Shown here: in pieces, positions 49,976 to 61,124 of the stretch | How the letters are laid out: every line of letters starts with the position of its first letter | Numbering within the stretch: the first letter of the stretch is position 1 | Origin: Modicisalibacter xianhensis | GTDB lineage: Bacteria > Pseudomonadota > Gammaproteobacteria > Pseudomonadales > Halomonadaceae | NCBI RefSeq assembly: GCF_900113605.1 | Contig: NZ_FOPY01000010.1 | Location: 62,001 to 126,000 of the forward strand | Direction of reading: 5' to 3' | Length of the DNA: 64,000 bases | Position numbers and translations under genes: made by a program | The notes under the pieces: generated by a model | The model's database searches: none | Told to the model about the DNA's origin: nothing | The model's input: only the letters and a program-made list of their open reading frames with translations

Positions 49976-52900
49976 ATGATGGATGCCAGCAGCGAGTCGC
50001 ACGCCGTCGAGACCATCGATTTTCTCGACGATCCGCTATGGTACAAGGACGCCGTCATCTACCAGGTGCACGTCAAGTCGTTCTTCGATGCCAACGATGA
50101 CGGCATCGGGGACTTCAGGGGGCTGATCGAGAAGCTGGATTACATTGTCAGCCTGGGCGTGAACACCATCTGGATTCTGCCGTTCTACCCGTCGCCGAGG
50201 CGCGATGACGGCTACGATATTGCCGAATATACCGGCGTCAGCCCCGACTATGGCACGCTCGAGGACGCCCAGCGCTTCATCGCGGAAGCACACAAGCGTG
50301 GCCTGCGCGTGATCACCGAACTGGTCATCAACCACACCTCGGATCAGCACGAGTGGTTCCAGCGCGCGCGCCGCGCGCCGCCGGGTTCGCCGGAGCGCGA
50401 CTTCTACGTGTGGTCGGACAGCGACCAGAAGTATCCCGGCACGCGCATCATCTTCCTGGATACCGAGTCGTCCAACTGGACCTGGGATCCGGTCGCCAAT
50501 GCCTACTTCTGGCACCGCTTCTATTCCCACCAGCCGGATCTGAACTTCGACAACCCCCAGGTGCTCGACGAAGTGCTCAAGGTCATGGAGTACTGGCTGG
50601 ACATGGGGGTCGACGGGCTGCGCCTGGATGCGATTCCCTACCTGGTCGAGCGCGAGGGCACCAATAACGAGAACCTGCCCGAGACGCACGACGTACTCAA
50701 GAAGATCCGCACGGTGATCGACGAGCGCTATCCGGACCGCATGTTACTGGCCGAGGCCAATCAGTGGCCGGAGGATACGCGGCCCTATTTCGGCGATGGC
50801 GACGAATGCCACATGGCGTTTCATTTTCCGCTGATGCCACGGATGTACATGGCGCTGGCCCAGGAAGACCGGTTCCCGATCACCGATATCCTGCGGCAGA
50901 CGCCGGAGATCCCGCCGACCTGCCAGTGGGCGATCTTCCTGCGCAACCATGACGAACTGACCCTGGAGATGGTCACCGACAAGGAGCGTGACTATCTCTG
51001 GAATCATTACGCCGCCGACCGCCGTGCACGTATCAATCTGGGCATCCGGCGTCGCCTGGCACCGCTGCTCGAGCGCGACCGGCGCCGCGTCGAATTGCTC
51101 AACAGCCTGCTGCTGTCGATGCCGGGCACGCCGGTGCTCTACTACGGTGACGAGATCGGCATGGGCGATAACATCTACCTGGGCGACCGCGATGGCGTGC
51201 GCACCCCGATGCAGTGGTCGATGGACCGCAACGGCGGTTTCTCGAAGGCCGACCCTGCCAAGCTCGTGCTGCCGGCCATCATGGATCCGCTGTACGGTTA
51301 TCAATCGATCAACGTCGAGGCGCAGGCCCGCGATCCCCACTCGCTGCTCAACAACATGCGCCGGCTGCTGGTGGTGCGTAGCCAGCATCGCGCGTTCAGT
51401 CGTGGCACCATGCGTCCGCTGTATCCCCGTAACCGGCACATCCTCGCTTACCTGCGCGAGATGACCCTGGACAATGGCGAGAGCGAGGTGCTGCTGTGCG
51501 TGGCCAACGTGGCACGCAACGCCCAGGCGGTGGAACTCGACCTGTCGGCCTTTGCCGGACAGGTGCCGGTGGAAATGGTCGGCGGCAGCGCCTTTCCGCC
51601 GATAGGCAACTTGCCCTACCTGCTGACCTTGCCACCCTACGGCTTCTACTGGTTCCTGCTGGCGCCCGAGACCGCCATGCCCGAGTGGCACGTGCCGGCC
51701 CCCGAGCCCATGCCGGATTACGTCACGCTGATCATCAAGCGCCATCTGGAGGAGATTCTCGACACGCCGTCACGCGGCATGCTGGAGAACGAGGCCCTGC
51801 CCAAGTACCTGCCCAAGCGGCGCTGGTTCGCTGCCAAGCAGGCACGTATCCAGCGGGTCCGTATCCCCTATGCGGTACGCATCGAGGATGCTCAGCACAC
51901 CATGTTGCTCAGTGAACTCGAGGTTGAGCATTCCCAGGGTACCGAGCGCTACCAGTTGCCGCTGGGCTTTTTGGGCGAGGACGAGCGTGGCGGGGCCATG
52001 GCCCAGCAATTGGCGCTGGCACGGGTTCGTCGCGGGCGCGACGTTGGCCTGCTGACCGATGCACTGGGGCTGGACGCCTTTGCCCTGCGCATCCTCGACC
52101 TGCTGCGCACCGGGGTCAGCCTGCCCTGTGACGAAGGCGAGATACGCTTCGTGCCAACGCAGGCGCTGAGCGAACTGGAACTGCCCGAGGACGTCGATGT
52201 TGCCCATAACAACGTCGAGCAGTCCAACAGTTCGGTGATCATCGGCCACAAGGTGGTGCTCAAGCTGTTCCGGCGTCTGGAGCCGGGGCTGCATCCCGAA
52301 GCCGAGATCGGCCATTACCTGAGCGAGCACGGCTTCGCCAACGTGCCGCCGCTCTACGGTGAGGTGGCGCGTCGCAACGTTGACGGCGAGTCGCAGACCC
52401 TGATGCTCGTACAGGGCTTCATCGCCAACCAGGGGGATGCCTGGTCATGGACGCGCAACGCCCTCGAGCGTGCGATTCGCGAGGCGAGCGAGGACACCGA
52501 GGCCAACCCCGAGGAGGGGGGCTACGGGGCACTCGACGAACTCGAGGTGTTCGCGACGACCCTTGGGCAGCGACTCGGCGAACTGCATCGGGTGCTGGCG
52601 TCGCCGAGTGAAAATCCTGACTTTGCTCCGGAACAGGCCGGTGACGCGCACGTGGCTGCGTGGTCGCAGCGGGTTCGAGAACAGGTCGATAAGGCCCTGG
52701 GTCTGCTCGAACGGCACAAGAGCAGTGCCGGAGAGGCCGACCAGGCGCTGGCCGAGCGGGTGCTGGCCGAGCGCGATGTCCTGCTGGCTGCCATCGACCC
52801 CTTGGCGCAGCAGGCCAAGGGCAGTCTGCTGACCCGCATCCATGGCGACCTGCATCTCGGTCAGGTGCTGGTGGCACACGACGACGCCTACATCATCGAC

Positions 52901-53314
52901 TTCGAGGGTGAGCCAGCGCGCTCGCTGGAAGAACGGCGCGCCAAGGACTGCCCGCTACGCGACGTGGCCGGCATGTTGCGTTCCTTCGATTATGCCGGTG
53001 CCAAGCTGGACGAGGCGGCCGCCGGCAAGGCCAGCGACGAAAGCGCGGTCGAAGTGGCGCATGGCGTCGCCGAGCGTTACCTACTGACGAGCCGTCGTGC
53101 CTTCCTGACAGCCTACTGGCAGAGTGCCAGCAATATCGCTCACCGCTGGACGGCCAGTGAAGGCGCCAACGCGGCACTGGAATTGTTCGTGCTGGAAAAG
53201 ACGGCTTATGAAATCGCCTACGAGGCTGCCAATCGCCCCGCCTGGCTGGGTGTGCCGCTGCGCGGACTGGCAGCCATCGTCGACCAACTGTCTACGCGAG
53301 GGGCACATGACTGA
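49976..53314 (+). CDS. treS: Trehalose synthase / maltokinase fusion (TreS-Mak)
   Basis: A 1112-residue fusion. Residues 1 to about 560 are the trehalose synthase (maltose-trehalose isomerase) GH13_16 domain with Asp218 (LRLDAIPYL), Glu260 (LAEANQWP) and Asp326 ([10 protein letters not shown]). Residues about 600-1112 are a maltokinase (Pep2) domain with N-terminal [10 protein letters not shown] and the kinase loop [11 protein letters not shown] (Asp958) plus [16 protein letters not shown]. It turns trehalose into maltose and then maltose 1-phosphate for GlgE. AAGGAGGA precedes the ATG by 9 bases. Such fusions are frequent in proteobacterial glgE clusters. Confidence 0.95.
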   Translation: MMDASSESHAVETIDFLDDPLWYKDAVIYQVHVKSFFDANDDGIGDFRGLIEKLDYIVSLGVNTIWILPFYPSPRRDDGYDIAEYTGVSPDYGTLEDAQRFIAEAHKRGLRVITELVINHTSDQHEWFQRARRAPPGSPERDFYVWSDSDQKYPGTRIIFLDTESSNWTWDPVANAYFWHRFYSHQPDLNFDNPQVLDEVLKVMEYWLDMGVDGLRLDAIPYLVEREGTNNENLPETHDVLKKIRTVIDERYPDRMLLAEANQWPEDTRPYFGDGDECHMAFHFPLMPRMYMALAQEDRFPITDILRQTPEIPPTCQWAIFLRNHDELTLEMVTDKERDYLWNHYAADRRARINLGIRRRLAPLLERDRRRVELLNSLLLSMPGTPVLYYGDEIGMGDNIYLGDRDGVRTPMQWSMDRNGGFSKADPAKLVLPAIMDPLYGYQSINVEAQARDPHSLLNNMRRLLVVRSQHRAFSRGTMRPLYPRNRHILAYLREMTLDNGESEVLLCVANVARNAQAVELDLSAFAGQVPVEMVGGSAFPPIGNLPYLLTLPPYGFYWFLLAPETAMPEWHVPAPEPMPDYVTLIIKRHLEEILDTPSRGMLENEALPKYLPKRRWFAAKQARIQRVRIPYAVRIEDAQHTMLLSELEVEHSQGTERYQLPLGFLGEDERGGAMAQQLALARVRRGRDVGLLTDALGLDAFALRILDLLRTGVSLPCDEGEIRFVPTQALSELELPEDVDVAHNNVEQSNSSVIIGHKVVLKLFRRLEPGLHPEAEIGHYLSEHGFANVPPLYGEVARRNVDGESQTLMLVQGFIANQGDAWSWTRNALERAIREASEDTEANPEEGGYGALDELEVFATTLGQRLGELHRVLASPSENPDFAPEQAGDAHVAAWSQRVREQVDKALGLLERHKSSAGEADQALAERVLAERDVLLAAIDPLAQQAKGSLLTRIHGDLHLGQVLVAHDDAYIIDFEGEPARSLEERRAKDCPLRDVAGMLRSFDYAGAKLDEAAAGKASDESAVEVAHGVAERYLLTSRRAFLTAYWQSASNIAHRWTASEGANAALELFVLEKTAYEIAYEAANRPAWLGVPLRGLAAIVDQLSTRGAHD

Positions 53315-55535
53315 TCTGAACGTCAATATCATCAAGGACGATGCCCTGTGGTTGTCCCCTGACGACGCCGAAGCGCTGGCGCGAGGCACGCACGGCAACC
53401 CGTTCGCCCTGCTCGGCGTGCACGCCTGCGGCGATGAGGATGCAGAAAGCTGCCTGCTGCGGGTCTATCTGCCGGGGGCCCTGGGTGTCGACGTGCTCGA
53501 CCGCGATACCGGCGAGCGTCGCTGCAGCCTGACCGGTATACAGATCCCGGGGCTGTTTGCCGGGCGGTTACCGCATGTGGCGCCCTACCGGCTGCGTATC
53601 CGCTGGCCGGGGGGCGAGCAGGAAACCGAGGATCCCTATTCATTCGGACTACTACTCGGCGAGATGGATCTCTACCTGATCGGCGAGGGCAACCACCGCA
53701 ATCTCGGCCACTGTCTGGGCGCGCAGCCCATGGAGGTGGATGGCGTCTCCGGGGTGCGTTTCGCCGTCTGGGCACCGAATGCCCGGCGCGTCTCGGTGGT
53801 CGGGAAATTCAACGCCTGGGATGGGCGGCGTCATGTGATGCGCCTGCGCCACCCCGCTGGTGTCTGGGAGCTATTCGTGCCCCGGCTGGGGCCGGGCGAG
53901 GTCTACAAGTACGAGATTCTCGATGCCCACGGCACCCTCGCCCTCAAGGCCGATCCGGTGGCCTTGGCCACCGAGACGCCACCGCACACGTCCTCGGTGG
54001 TCGCCGATACCACGCCGTTCGCCTGGCACGATGCCGAGTGGATTGCCCAGCGTGGCGAGCACCAGGCGCCCGATCGGCCGATGAGCATCTATGAGGTACA
54101 TGCCGCCTCATGGCGCAAGCACGGCGGGCACGACGGCGTGACCTACAGCTGGCGCGATCTGGCCGAGCACCTGATTCCCTATGTGCTCGACATGGGTTTC
54201 ACGCATGTCGAATTACTGCCGATCATGGAGCATCCGTTCGGTGGTTCCTGGGGCTATCAGCCGTTGGGTCAGTTCGCGCCCAGTGGGCGCTTCGGCAAGC
54301 CCGAGGATTTCGCCTATTTCGTGGATGCCTGCCACCAGGCCGGACTGGGGGTCATCCTCGACTGGGTACCGGCGCACTTTCCCACCGACCCGCACGGGCT
54401 GGCGCGCTTCGATGGCACGGCACTCTACGAGTACGAGCATCCCTACGAGGGGTTTCACCAGGATTGGAACACCTACATCTATAACCTGGGCCGGCGTGAG
54501 GTGCATGGCTTCATGCTGGCCTCGGCACTGCACTGGTTGCGGCACTTCCATATCGATGCGCTGCGTGTGGACGCCGTTGCCTCGATGCTCTACCGCAACT
54601 ACTCCCGTAACGAGGGAGAGTGGATTCCCAACAGGTACGGTGGCCAGGAAAACCTGGAGGCGATCGAATTTCTGCGCCATCTCAATGAGGTGGTCCACGA
54701 GGAAGTGCCGGGGGCCTCGGTGATCGCCGAGGAGTCCACGGCCTGGCCGGGGGTTACCCAGCCGACCCACGATGGCGGCCTGGGATTCGCCTACAAGTGG
54801 AACATGGGCTGGATGCACGACACGCTGGAATACATCTCGAAGGACCCGGTCTATCGCTCGTATGCCCATAACGAGCTGACCTTCCCGATGGTCTACGCGT
54901 TTTCCGAGAAGTACGTGCTGCCCATCTCCCACGATGAGGTGGTTCATGGCAAGGGCTCGCTGATTGGCAAGATGCCCGGCGACGAGTGGCAGCAGTTCGC
55001 CAACCTGCGAGCCTATCTCTCGACCATGTGGACCCAACCCGGCAAGAAACTGCTGTTCATGGGCTGCGAGTTCGGTCAGTGGCGCGAATGGAGTCATGAT
55101 CGTGAACTCGACTGGTCGCTGCTCGGCGAGCCGCACCATGCTGGCATCCAACGCCTGGTCGGCGATCTTAACCGGTTATACCAGGAGGAGACGCCGCTGC
55201 ATGAGCGCGACACTGAGCCGGAAGGTTTTGCCTGGGTGGTCGGCGATGACAGTGCCAACAGCGTCTTTGCCTGGCTGCGCTGGAACCTGATCGGCGAGCC
55301 GGTACTGGTGGTGGCCAACATGACACCGGTTCCCCGCTACGATTATCGTCTCGGCGTGCCCACCATGGGTCCTTGGGAAGAGATCTTCAACAGCGATGCG
55401 GAGCGCTATGGCGGGACCAACCTCGGCAACATGGGACAGATACAGGCCCAGGACACTCCGCTGCATGGGCAGACGGCCAGCGTGTCGTTGACGTTGCCCC
55501 CGCTTGGCGTACTGGTGCTTCGCCCCGCAAGCTGA
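53307..55535 (+). CDS. glgB: 1,4-alpha-glucan branching enzyme
   Basis: Introduces alpha-1,6 branches into the linear glucan. The 742-residue GH13_9 protein has two N-terminal CBM48-like domains ([30 protein letters not shown]), the barrel with Asp422 ([10 protein letters not shown]), Glu475 (VIAEEST) and Asp543 ([13 protein letters not shown]), and the C-terminal beta-sandwich. The length agrees with E. coli GlgB (728). The start overlaps the end of treS by 8 bases. It is the last gene of the operon and the in-window relative of the pseudoenzyme at 36631-38058. Confidence 0.97.
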   Translation: MTDLNVNIIKDDALWLSPDDAEALARGTHGNPFALLGVHACGDEDAESCLLRVYLPGALGVDVLDRDTGERRCSLTGIQIPGLFAGRLPHVAPYRLRIRWPGGEQETEDPYSFGLLLGEMDLYLIGEGNHRNLGHCLGAQPMEVDGVSGVRFAVWAPNARRVSVVGKFNAWDGRRHVMRLRHPAGVWELFVPRLGPGEVYKYEILDAHGTLALKADPVALATETPPHTSSVVADTTPFAWHDAEWIAQRGEHQAPDRPMSIYEVHAASWRKHGGHDGVTYSWRDLAEHLIPYVLDMGFTHVELLPIMEHPFGGSWGYQPLGQFAPSGRFGKPEDFAYFVDACHQAGLGVILDWVPAHFPTDPHGLARFDGTALYEYEHPYEGFHQDWNTYIYNLGRREVHGFMLASALHWLRHFHIDALRVDAVASMLYRNYSRNEGEWIPNRYGGQENLEAIEFLRHLNEVVHEEVPGASVIAEESTAWPGVTQPTHDGGLGFAYKWNMGWMHDTLEYISKDPVYRSYAHNELTFPMVYAFSEKYVLPISHDEVVHGKGSLIGKMPGDEWQQFANLRAYLSTMWTQPGKKLLFMGCEFGQWREWSHDRELDWSLLGEPHHAGIQRLVGDLNRLYQEETPLHERDTEPEGFAWVVGDDSANSVFAWLRWNLIGEPVLVVANMTPVPRYDYRLGVPTMGPWEEIFNSDAERYGGTNLGNMGQIQAQDTPLHGQTASVSLTLPPLGVLVLRPAS

Positions 55536-55544
55536 TCGAAACCA

Positions 55545-55574
55545 CGCGCCACCGGCAGGTATACCGGTGGCGCG
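55545..55574 (+). terminator. Hairpin at the end of the glucan-trehalose operon
   Basis: A perfect 11-bp GC-rich stem (55545-55555 with 55564-55574) with an 8-base loop begins 9 bases after the glgB stop. No T-run follows, so it may terminate inefficiently or protect the 3' end of the transcript. Confidence 0.6.
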
Positions 55575-55664
55575 CGTCCCGGCCCGTGCGCCGTTGCGGC
55601 CTTGGATTTTCCCCCCTCACACGGCACCCTTGCGGGTAGGACAACGATTGCCGCAGGAGGTGGC

Positions 55665-57974
55665 ATGCCGCTCTCACGAAGGATGGTTCGGACGTGGCCG
55701 GTCGCGTTTATGCTGGTCGCGAGTGTATTACTGGTATTGGCATCGAGCCTGCCGGCCCAGGCCCAGGGGGTGTCGTTATCCGGACTCGCTGGGGGCGGCG
55801 GGGGAGGTGACGGCGAGCAGCAGACCCAGGTCGACCCCCAGGCGCTGCAAGCCTCGCTCGACCAGGTCATCGCCACGCTGGAAAGCGACGCCCAGCGGGG
55901 GGAGCTGCTTGCCAGGCTCAAGGAACTGCGCCAGGCCACCGATACGGTGGCGAGCGGCACGGGAGAGAGCCAGGCGGGGCAAGGAGGGCTGCTCGGTGCC
56001 TTGGCCGACTCCTTTACGGAATATGGCGATCAGGCCCAGGCCGGGCAGGCGCCGCTGGATATCTGGACACAGCGGACCTTGCGTGCCGGCGAGGACCTGG
56101 AATCGCTGTTTTCCTCCATCAGCCGTGAGGAATTGCTGCGCGTTCTGGCCGAGGCGGCGGTTCTGCTGGGAATTTGGGTTGGCTTGCTGGTCGCGTTGAT
56201 CGGGGCGGGACGCCTGCTGGCTCGGCGTCATGACTGGCCTAGGATCTTGCCACCCGAGCCACGCGGCTGGATGCTGGTCATGCATTTCCTGCGCAAGGCG
56301 TTGCCCTGGATGCTGGCGTTCGCCGTCATGCTGGCCGCGTTGAACTGGCTCGACGTCTCGCAGGCCGCGCGTACCATCGTGCTGGTGGTAGCTTATATCA
56401 CCATGTGCGGCCGGCTGCTGTCGACGGTGTTCGACGTGGTGATTTCGCTGTTCACACGCGGGCACCGCCGGGTGGCGGTGGCTATCCTCCGCCAGGGGGC
56501 GCTGGGCAGATTGTTCCTCATCGGTGCACTGGCCGCCCTGGGCGATGCGGCCAGCAGTGAACGCCTCAGCGAGCAGATGGGGGATGAGCTGGCTGGCTGG
56601 GTCTCGGTAACCTGCAACGTGCTTGCAGCTATCATCAGTGGTGGCCTAGTGATCCGCTATCGGCGTCCGGTCAAGCATCTGATCAGCAACCGGCCCTACC
56701 CGCAACGCCGTGAGAAGACCACCAGTCAGGAAGTCATCAATGTCATCGGCCGGCTCTGGCATGTACCGGCACTGCTGCTGATCGGCGCCTCGCTGCTGGC
56801 AATCTTCTTTTCCGCCGGGGAGGCCGATGGCACCTTCACTCGGGCCATCGTGTGCGCAGCGCTGCTGGTACTGACGCTGGTGATCAATGGCGTCATCCAG
56901 CGCCACAGCGAAAAGGCCACGCATCGGCGCCGCAAGTCTCAATACCGGCGTCGCCTGGAGCGCTTTGGCTATACCCTGCTGTATTTCGTGTTCTGGGCGA
57001 TCTTTGCCGAGCTGTCACTGCGCGTCTGGGGGCTGTCGTTCCTGGGCATTGGTGAAGAAGGCGCAATCAGTGCACGTATCGGTCAAGCACTGCTGGGTGT
57101 CGGGACAACGGTACTGCTGGCCTGGCTGGCCTGGATCTTTGCCGACACCGCGATCCAGCGTGCCTTGAACGCTTCGGCACGTTCGCGGGGGCGTCGCGTG
57201 CACAGTGCCCGGGCCCAGACCATCACGCCGATGATCCGCAACGCGATCTTCATCACCATCGTGGTGATCGCCTTGATCGTGGGGCTGGCCAACCTTGGCG
57301 TCAACGTCACGCCGCTGCTGGCCGGTGCCGGGGTGATCGGCCTGGCCATCGGTTTCGGGGCGCAGACGCTGGTGCAGGACCTGATCACCGGCCTGTTCAT
57401 TCTCATTGAGGACTCGCTGACCATTGATGATTTCGTCGACGTCGGCGGCCACATGGGGACGGTAGAGCGCCTGAGCCTGCGCACGGTGCGCCTGCGCGAC
57501 CTGGATGGCATCGTGCACATCATCCCGTTCAGCCAGATCAAGGGGATACAGAACTTCTCGCGTGAATTCGGCATTGCACTGATGCGCATTCATATCCCCC
57601 ATGACATGAAGATCGATGAAGCCATCGAGCTGATGCGCTCGGTGGCAGATGACCTGCGCAAGGACCCGATGATGCGTCACTACGTCTGGTCGCCATTGGA
57701 GGTACAGGGCGTCCAGGCCTTCGAACAAGGGACGGCATTGCTGCGCATCCGCATGCGCACGGCCCCGGTCATGCAGTGGGATGTGGCGCGCGCCTTCAAC
57801 CTGCGGCTCAAGCAGCGTCTCGACGAGCTGGGGCAGAGCCTGGCCGTGCCTCGCATGAGTGTCACCATGGAAAACGCCGAGCCGGGCGGCGAGTTCCACG
57901 AGACCCGGGACGATGCCAGCCAGGGTCCGGTCACACCGCGACGGCATGCATCGATGCAGGGGGCTCAGGGATAG
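55665..57974 (+). CDS. MscS-family mechanosensitive channel, YbiO-like
   Basis: A 769-residue inner-membrane protein with a signal peptide (to about residue 34, PAQAQG), a Gly-rich then helical periplasmic region, several membrane helices, and the C-terminal MscS core. The pore-lining helix is GVIGLAIGFGAQTLVQDLITGLFILIE split over the usual kink, followed by the beta domain TIDDFVDVGGHMGTVE. Size and layout resemble E. coli YbiO. It should relieve turgor after osmotic downshock. CAGGAGGTG gives a strong start. It follows the glucan operon after a hairpin. Confidence 0.92.
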   Translation: MPLSRRMVRTWPVAFMLVASVLLVLASSLPAQAQGVSLSGLAGGGGGGDGEQQTQVDPQALQASLDQVIATLESDAQRGELLARLKELRQATDTVASGTGESQAGQGGLLGALADSFTEYGDQAQAGQAPLDIWTQRTLRAGEDLESLFSSISREELLRVLAEAAVLLGIWVGLLVALIGAGRLLARRHDWPRILPPEPRGWMLVMHFLRKALPWMLAFAVMLAALNWLDVSQAARTIVLVVAYITMCGRLLSTVFDVVISLFTRGHRRVAVAILRQGALGRLFLIGALAALGDAASSERLSEQMGDELAGWVSVTCNVLAAIISGGLVIRYRRPVKHLISNRPYPQRREKTTSQEVINVIGRLWHVPALLLIGASLLAIFFSAGEADGTFTRAIVCAALLVLTLVINGVIQRHSEKATHRRRKSQYRRRLERFGYTLLYFVFWAIFAELSLRVWGLSFLGIGEEGAISARIGQALLGVGTTVLLAWLAWIFADTAIQRALNASARSRGRRVHSARAQTITPMIRNAIFITIVVIALIVGLANLGVNVTPLLAGAGVIGLAIGFGAQTLVQDLITGLFILIEDSLTIDDFVDVGGHMGTVERLSLRTVRLRDLDGIVHIIPFSQIKGIQNFSREFGIALMRIHIPHDMKIDEAIELMRSVADDLRKDPMMRHYVWSPLEVQGVQAFEQGTALLRIRMRTAPVMQWDVARAFNLRLKQRLDELGQSLAVPRMSVTMENAEPGGEFHETRDDASQGPVTPRRHASMQGAQG

Positions 57975-58019
57975 CTTGGCATCATGTTCGTGCCCTGTAC
58001 CGGGCTAGTGCTTGTGTGC

Positions 58020-58439
58020 TCAGCCGGCAACAAAGCCCACGGCGAGGGTCGCCGTGGTGATGAGTGCAAACCCGCCCGCGACGATCCACGGAGCATAGCG
58101 GCGCCAACGCAGGAAAGTGTCATGCAGCGCCACGGCCTGTGTGACCTTGTGAACCAGGGCTTCGTGACGCGAGTGATCGTTATCCGGGGACATCGAAAAG
58201 TCGTTGGCGGCGTTGTCCAGCCAATACTGGCCGTGGGAAAGGCCGAGGCGAGCCCGCAAGCGACCGATATCGCACAGCAGCGCGTGCAGGCGGTCGTACT
58301 CCTCGCGGCGTGATTTCACGCCCAGCACGACACTGGCTTCGGCCTTCAAGGCGGTATGCTGGCAAGCCTCGATGGCTGCGGAGATTTCCGTGTCGGAGGC
58401 GGCCGGGCTGATGCCCAGGCGTTTATATAAATCGCGCAT
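58020..58439 (-). CDS. Membrane-anchored J-like protein lacking HPD
   Basis: A 139-residue protein. Its N-terminus (DLYKRLGISPAASDTEISAAIEAC) and the later REEYDRLHALL look like helices I and IV of a J-domain, but the HPD tripeptide needed to stimulate DnaK is absent. The C-terminal 25 residues form a single membrane helix. It starts inside the end of the upstream J-protein gene (17-base overlap), so translation is probably coupled. Function is unknown; a non-stimulating partner of the adjacent J protein is possible. Confidence 0.7.
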   Translation of the reverse strand: MRDLYKRLGISPAASDTEISAAIEACQHTALKAEASVVLGVKSRREEYDRLHALLCDIGRLRARLGLSHGQYWLDNAANDFSMSPDNDHSRHEALVHKVTQAVALHDTFLRWRRYAPWIVAGGFALITTATLAVGFVAG

Positions 58440-59208
58440 CTTGCATCAAGTATTCGTAGGCTTTCTGAATCTTCTGGAATCGCATCGATGCCGAGGCGAC
58501 ATCCCGCTCGCCGAGTGCGAAGAAGCGGTCCGGATGGTGGCTCTGCGCCAGGCGCCGGTAGGCTTTCTTGATCTCGCTGCGCGTAGCCGTGGCGTCGAGC
58601 CCCAGGATGTCCAGGGCGCGCAAGGCCTTGTCACCATGCGGCCGCTCGTGGCCTTGCCGGGAGCTACCGTGGCTGCGCTCCTGCTGCGAGTGTCGCTGAC
58701 GCTGTTCGGATTGCGAGCGCTGCTGTTGTCGGGCATGCTCACGCGCCTGCCAGTAGGTCTCGCGGCTGGGGTCGTCTGGACTTTCGAAGGGCTTGCCGGT
58801 CACCTCGCGGTACAACTGGGCGAACGGCTGCGGGGCAGTGCCCAGCAGGTCGGCCAGAAAACGCAGGATGTGGTTGGTGGCCGCGGCCAGGGTGCCTTCG
58901 GTCACGGCGACCTCGATCGCCTGTCTTAGAAACGGCGAAGCCTGAGCACCCCAACGATCCTTCTGCAACACTTCGGCAGCTAGCTGGATGGCGTCCAGGT
59001 CCTGTCGGGCGCCGATGTCGATAATTGCCTGGCAGTCGTGTCCGTGACGCATGCTGGCCGACATGGCGGCGATTCGGTGCCGGTCTGTCTCTGACAGGCT
59101 GCCCTTGCTGGCAGCCACCCAGGTCAGCAGGAGCAGGGCAGCCGTATCCGTCTGGTTCCTGCTTTTCAGCAGCAGCAGCTCGAACGGTGAAAAGCGGGTT
59201 GTCGCCAT
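58423..59208 (-). CDS. J-domain protein with TerB-like N-terminal region
   Basis: A 261-residue co-chaperone-like protein. Residues about 1-150 are helical and resemble the TerB-like region of DjlA. A Gln/Arg/His/Ser-rich low-complexity linker (about 155-195) leads to a C-terminal J-domain (about 196-257) with HPD at 225-227 (SHHPDRF). Unlike DjlA there is no N-terminal membrane helix; the membrane anchor is on the next gene's product instead. GGAGTC lies upstream of the ATG. It is expected to recruit DnaK to an unknown client. Confidence 0.85.
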   Translation of the reverse strand: MATTRFSPFELLLLKSRNQTDTAALLLLTWVAASKGSLSETDRHRIAAMSASMRHGHDCQAIIDIGARQDLDAIQLAAEVLQKDRWGAQASPFLRQAIEVAVTEGTLAAATNHILRFLADLLGTAPQPFAQLYREVTGKPFESPDDPSRETYWQAREHARQQQRSQSEQRQRHSQQERSHGSSRQGHERPHGDKALRALDILGLDATATRSEIKKAYRRLAQSHHPDRFFALGERDVASASMRFQKIQKAYEYLMQDARFI

Positions 59209-59363
59209 GCCTGACTCCGGCAGATTCCAACGTGTTGTTATGCTCAAGGACGCTGAAGTATACCCAATGCCCATGGCATTTGTCGGCAGCCGCTCTTGTG
59301 AGAAAAGCGCAACGAAAAGTGCTCGCCAGGGGCTCATTTTCGGCCAATGGCCTTCTATGGCCG

Positions 59364-60755
59364 ATGGCAGGATCATCTACCACTTCTATCGATTCGGGGA
59401 CCGCCAACAGGGTGATAAGCGTCGAGAAAAAAGATGGCTTCAACGTCAAGATATCGCGGCGACTGCGTGAGGCAACGTCGCACAAGCTGGATATCTACCT
59501 TTTCGTGCCCGGCGAACTGGGCCTGAATACCCATGTCGTGCCGGAAAGCGAGTTCTATCACAATGCCATTCACGTCAAGCGTACCTATTACAGCGATACG
59601 CATCACCTGCCGCTGGTGCATAGCCGTCTGGCCAGCCGCGGCAAGCTGTCCAGCGAGCAGTACCGTTTGAGCCTCAGCCTGTATGCCTACCAGTACGTGG
59701 TCGCCCTGGAAACCTCGACGCGTGAGGTGCTGAACGGCGATGAGGAAACCCGACTCGAGCAGCTCCAGGAACTGGTCGACCTGGCCCTGGGTATCCTCAA
59801 GCGGCTGCGGCGTAACACGCCCAGCGACGATGGCATGCTGCAGTACTATGTTAACATCGACAATTACCTCTCGTGGGCTACCGAGCAGCGTCTGTTGTCA
59901 TTGATCGTCAGCCTGCCGCCCGGCGAGGAGTACCAGTCGGTTCGCGAGCGGTTGCGCGAGATCTGCGAGGCGGAAAGTGCCTACCGCGATGACCAGAACT
60001 ACAACTCCAGTCATGCCATCCAGGATCCCGAGCGCATGTCCAACAAGATGCGCCTGTTGCGTCGGCTCATCGAGCATCCGGTCACTCTCGGCGCCCAGGT
60101 GCAGGAACTCGGCAAGGGCGAAGAGAAGCTGGTCAAGGGTACGGCCACGGCGATCGTCATGATCTTCGTCACGTTGCTGGTGTTGCAGGCGAATCATGTG
60201 CTCAGTCACCTGACTACCCTGTTCGTGCTCGTGCTGGCGGTCATCTACGCGCTGCGTGAGGTGTTCAAGGACGACCTGCGCAACACCTTGTGGCGGTGGT
60301 TGCGCAAGGGGCGGCCCAAGTGGCGGCGTCACTACTTCGATGCCAATAGTGGCAAGCTTGTCGGCCGTCAGCTCGAGTGGTTCGACTATCAGCGGGTGCA
60401 TAAGCTCGATGAAGACATCCTCGCGGTGCGACGGGCCAACGTGACCCAGCGCGAGGAGATCGTGCTGCACTACGGCAGCAGTTCACGCATGTCCCCGACC
60501 CGCTATTTGAGCGGTTACGAAGAAGTCCGTGAAACCCTGCTGCTCGACCTCGACGTGCTGTCCAGGCTCATGGACAAGGGCGCGCACGATGTCTATCGGC
60601 TGGTCGAAGGCGAAGTGGCATGTGAAACGGTCGAGAAGCGCTATCTGGTCAACCTGGTGACCCGACAGGCGCAAGGGGAGCGCCAGGCCACGATCCAGCG
60701 CTGGAAGATCATCATGAACCGCTCACGGATCATCGAGATCGAAGCGGTAACCTAG
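59364..60755 (+). CDS. Uncharacterised membrane protein
   Basis: A protein of about 463 residues divergent from the J-protein genes. Its soluble N-terminal half is rich in charged and helical segments (REATSHKLDIYLFVPGELGLN, YYVNIDNYLSW). Two membrane helices follow near residues 255-295 (TAIVMIFVTLLVLQAN and LTTLFVLVLAVIYAL), then a long charged cytosolic C-terminal half. I recognise no family. ATG at 59364 lacks a clear ribosome binding site; GTG at 59412 is an alternative. Codon use is like the other genes, so it is real. Confidence 0.75.
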   Translation: MAGSSTTSIDSGTANRVISVEKKDGFNVKISRRLREATSHKLDIYLFVPGELGLNTHVVPESEFYHNAIHVKRTYYSDTHHLPLVHSRLASRGKLSSEQYRLSLSLYAYQYVVALETSTREVLNGDEETRLEQLQELVDLALGILKRLRRNTPSDDGMLQYYVNIDNYLSWATEQRLLSLIVSLPPGEEYQSVRERLREICEAESAYRDDQNYNSSHAIQDPERMSNKMRLLRRLIEHPVTLGAQVQELGKGEEKLVKGTATAIVMIFVTLLVLQANHVLSHLTTLFVLVLAVIYALREVFKDDLRNTLWRWLRKGRPKWRRHYFDANSGKLVGRQLEWFDYQRVHKLDEDILAVRRANVTQREEIVLHYGSSSRMSPTRYLSGYEEVRETLLLDLDVLSRLMDKGAHDVYRLVEGEVACETVEKRYLVNLVTRQAQGERQATIQRWKIIMNRSRIIEIEAVT

Positions 60756-60786
60756 GCCCGCCCGGCGCCCGTAGGCCATGGCGTGC

Positions 60787-60813
60787 TTGACACACGCTCA
60801 CACCTGCTACGCT
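60787..60813 (+). promoter_or_regulatory. Possible promoter of the csbD-like gene
   Basis: TTGACA at 60787-60792 and TACGCT at 60808-60813 are separated by 15 bp, shorter than ideal. The extended CTACGCT is close to the sigma-S type -10 sequence CTAYACT, which would suit a stress gene. It lies 58 bases before the ATG. Confidence 0.4.
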
Positions 60814-60871
60814 GACAAGAGCGAGCGGATTTCTTTTCCTCGCTCAGCCTAACAGACCAAGGAGGTGTCTC

Positions 60872-61090
60872 ATGAAGGACTCCAAATCGGACAAGACCGA
60901 AGGCATGATCGACCGCGCCGCCGGCAAGGCCAAGGAAGCGCTCGGCAAGGCGGGCAAGGATCGTGATACCGAAGCCAAGGGCCAGGCTCAGGCCTCGAAA
61001 GGCCATGCCAAGCAGGCCAAGGGGGACTTGAAGGATACCCTGAAGTCAGGCAGCCAGGCCGGTCGGACAGACGATCCGAATCGCAGGTAA
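60872..61090 (+). CDS. CsbD family stress protein
   Basis: A 72-residue, very hydrophilic Lys/Ala/Gly/Asp-rich protein with the CsbD core (EGMIDRAAGKAKEALGKA, then QAKGDLKDT). CsbD-like proteins are abundant under general stress, sigma-B in Bacillus or sigma-S in enterics (YjbJ), and their role is unknown. AAGGAGGTG gives a strong ribosome binding site. Confidence 0.92.
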   Translation: MKDSKSDKTEGMIDRAAGKAKEALGKAGKDRDTEAKGQAQASKGHAKQAKGDLKDTLKSGSQAGRTDDPNRR

Positions 61091-61124
61091 AACGTTCGAA
61101 CGGCGACGGTAACGGCATCGAGCA

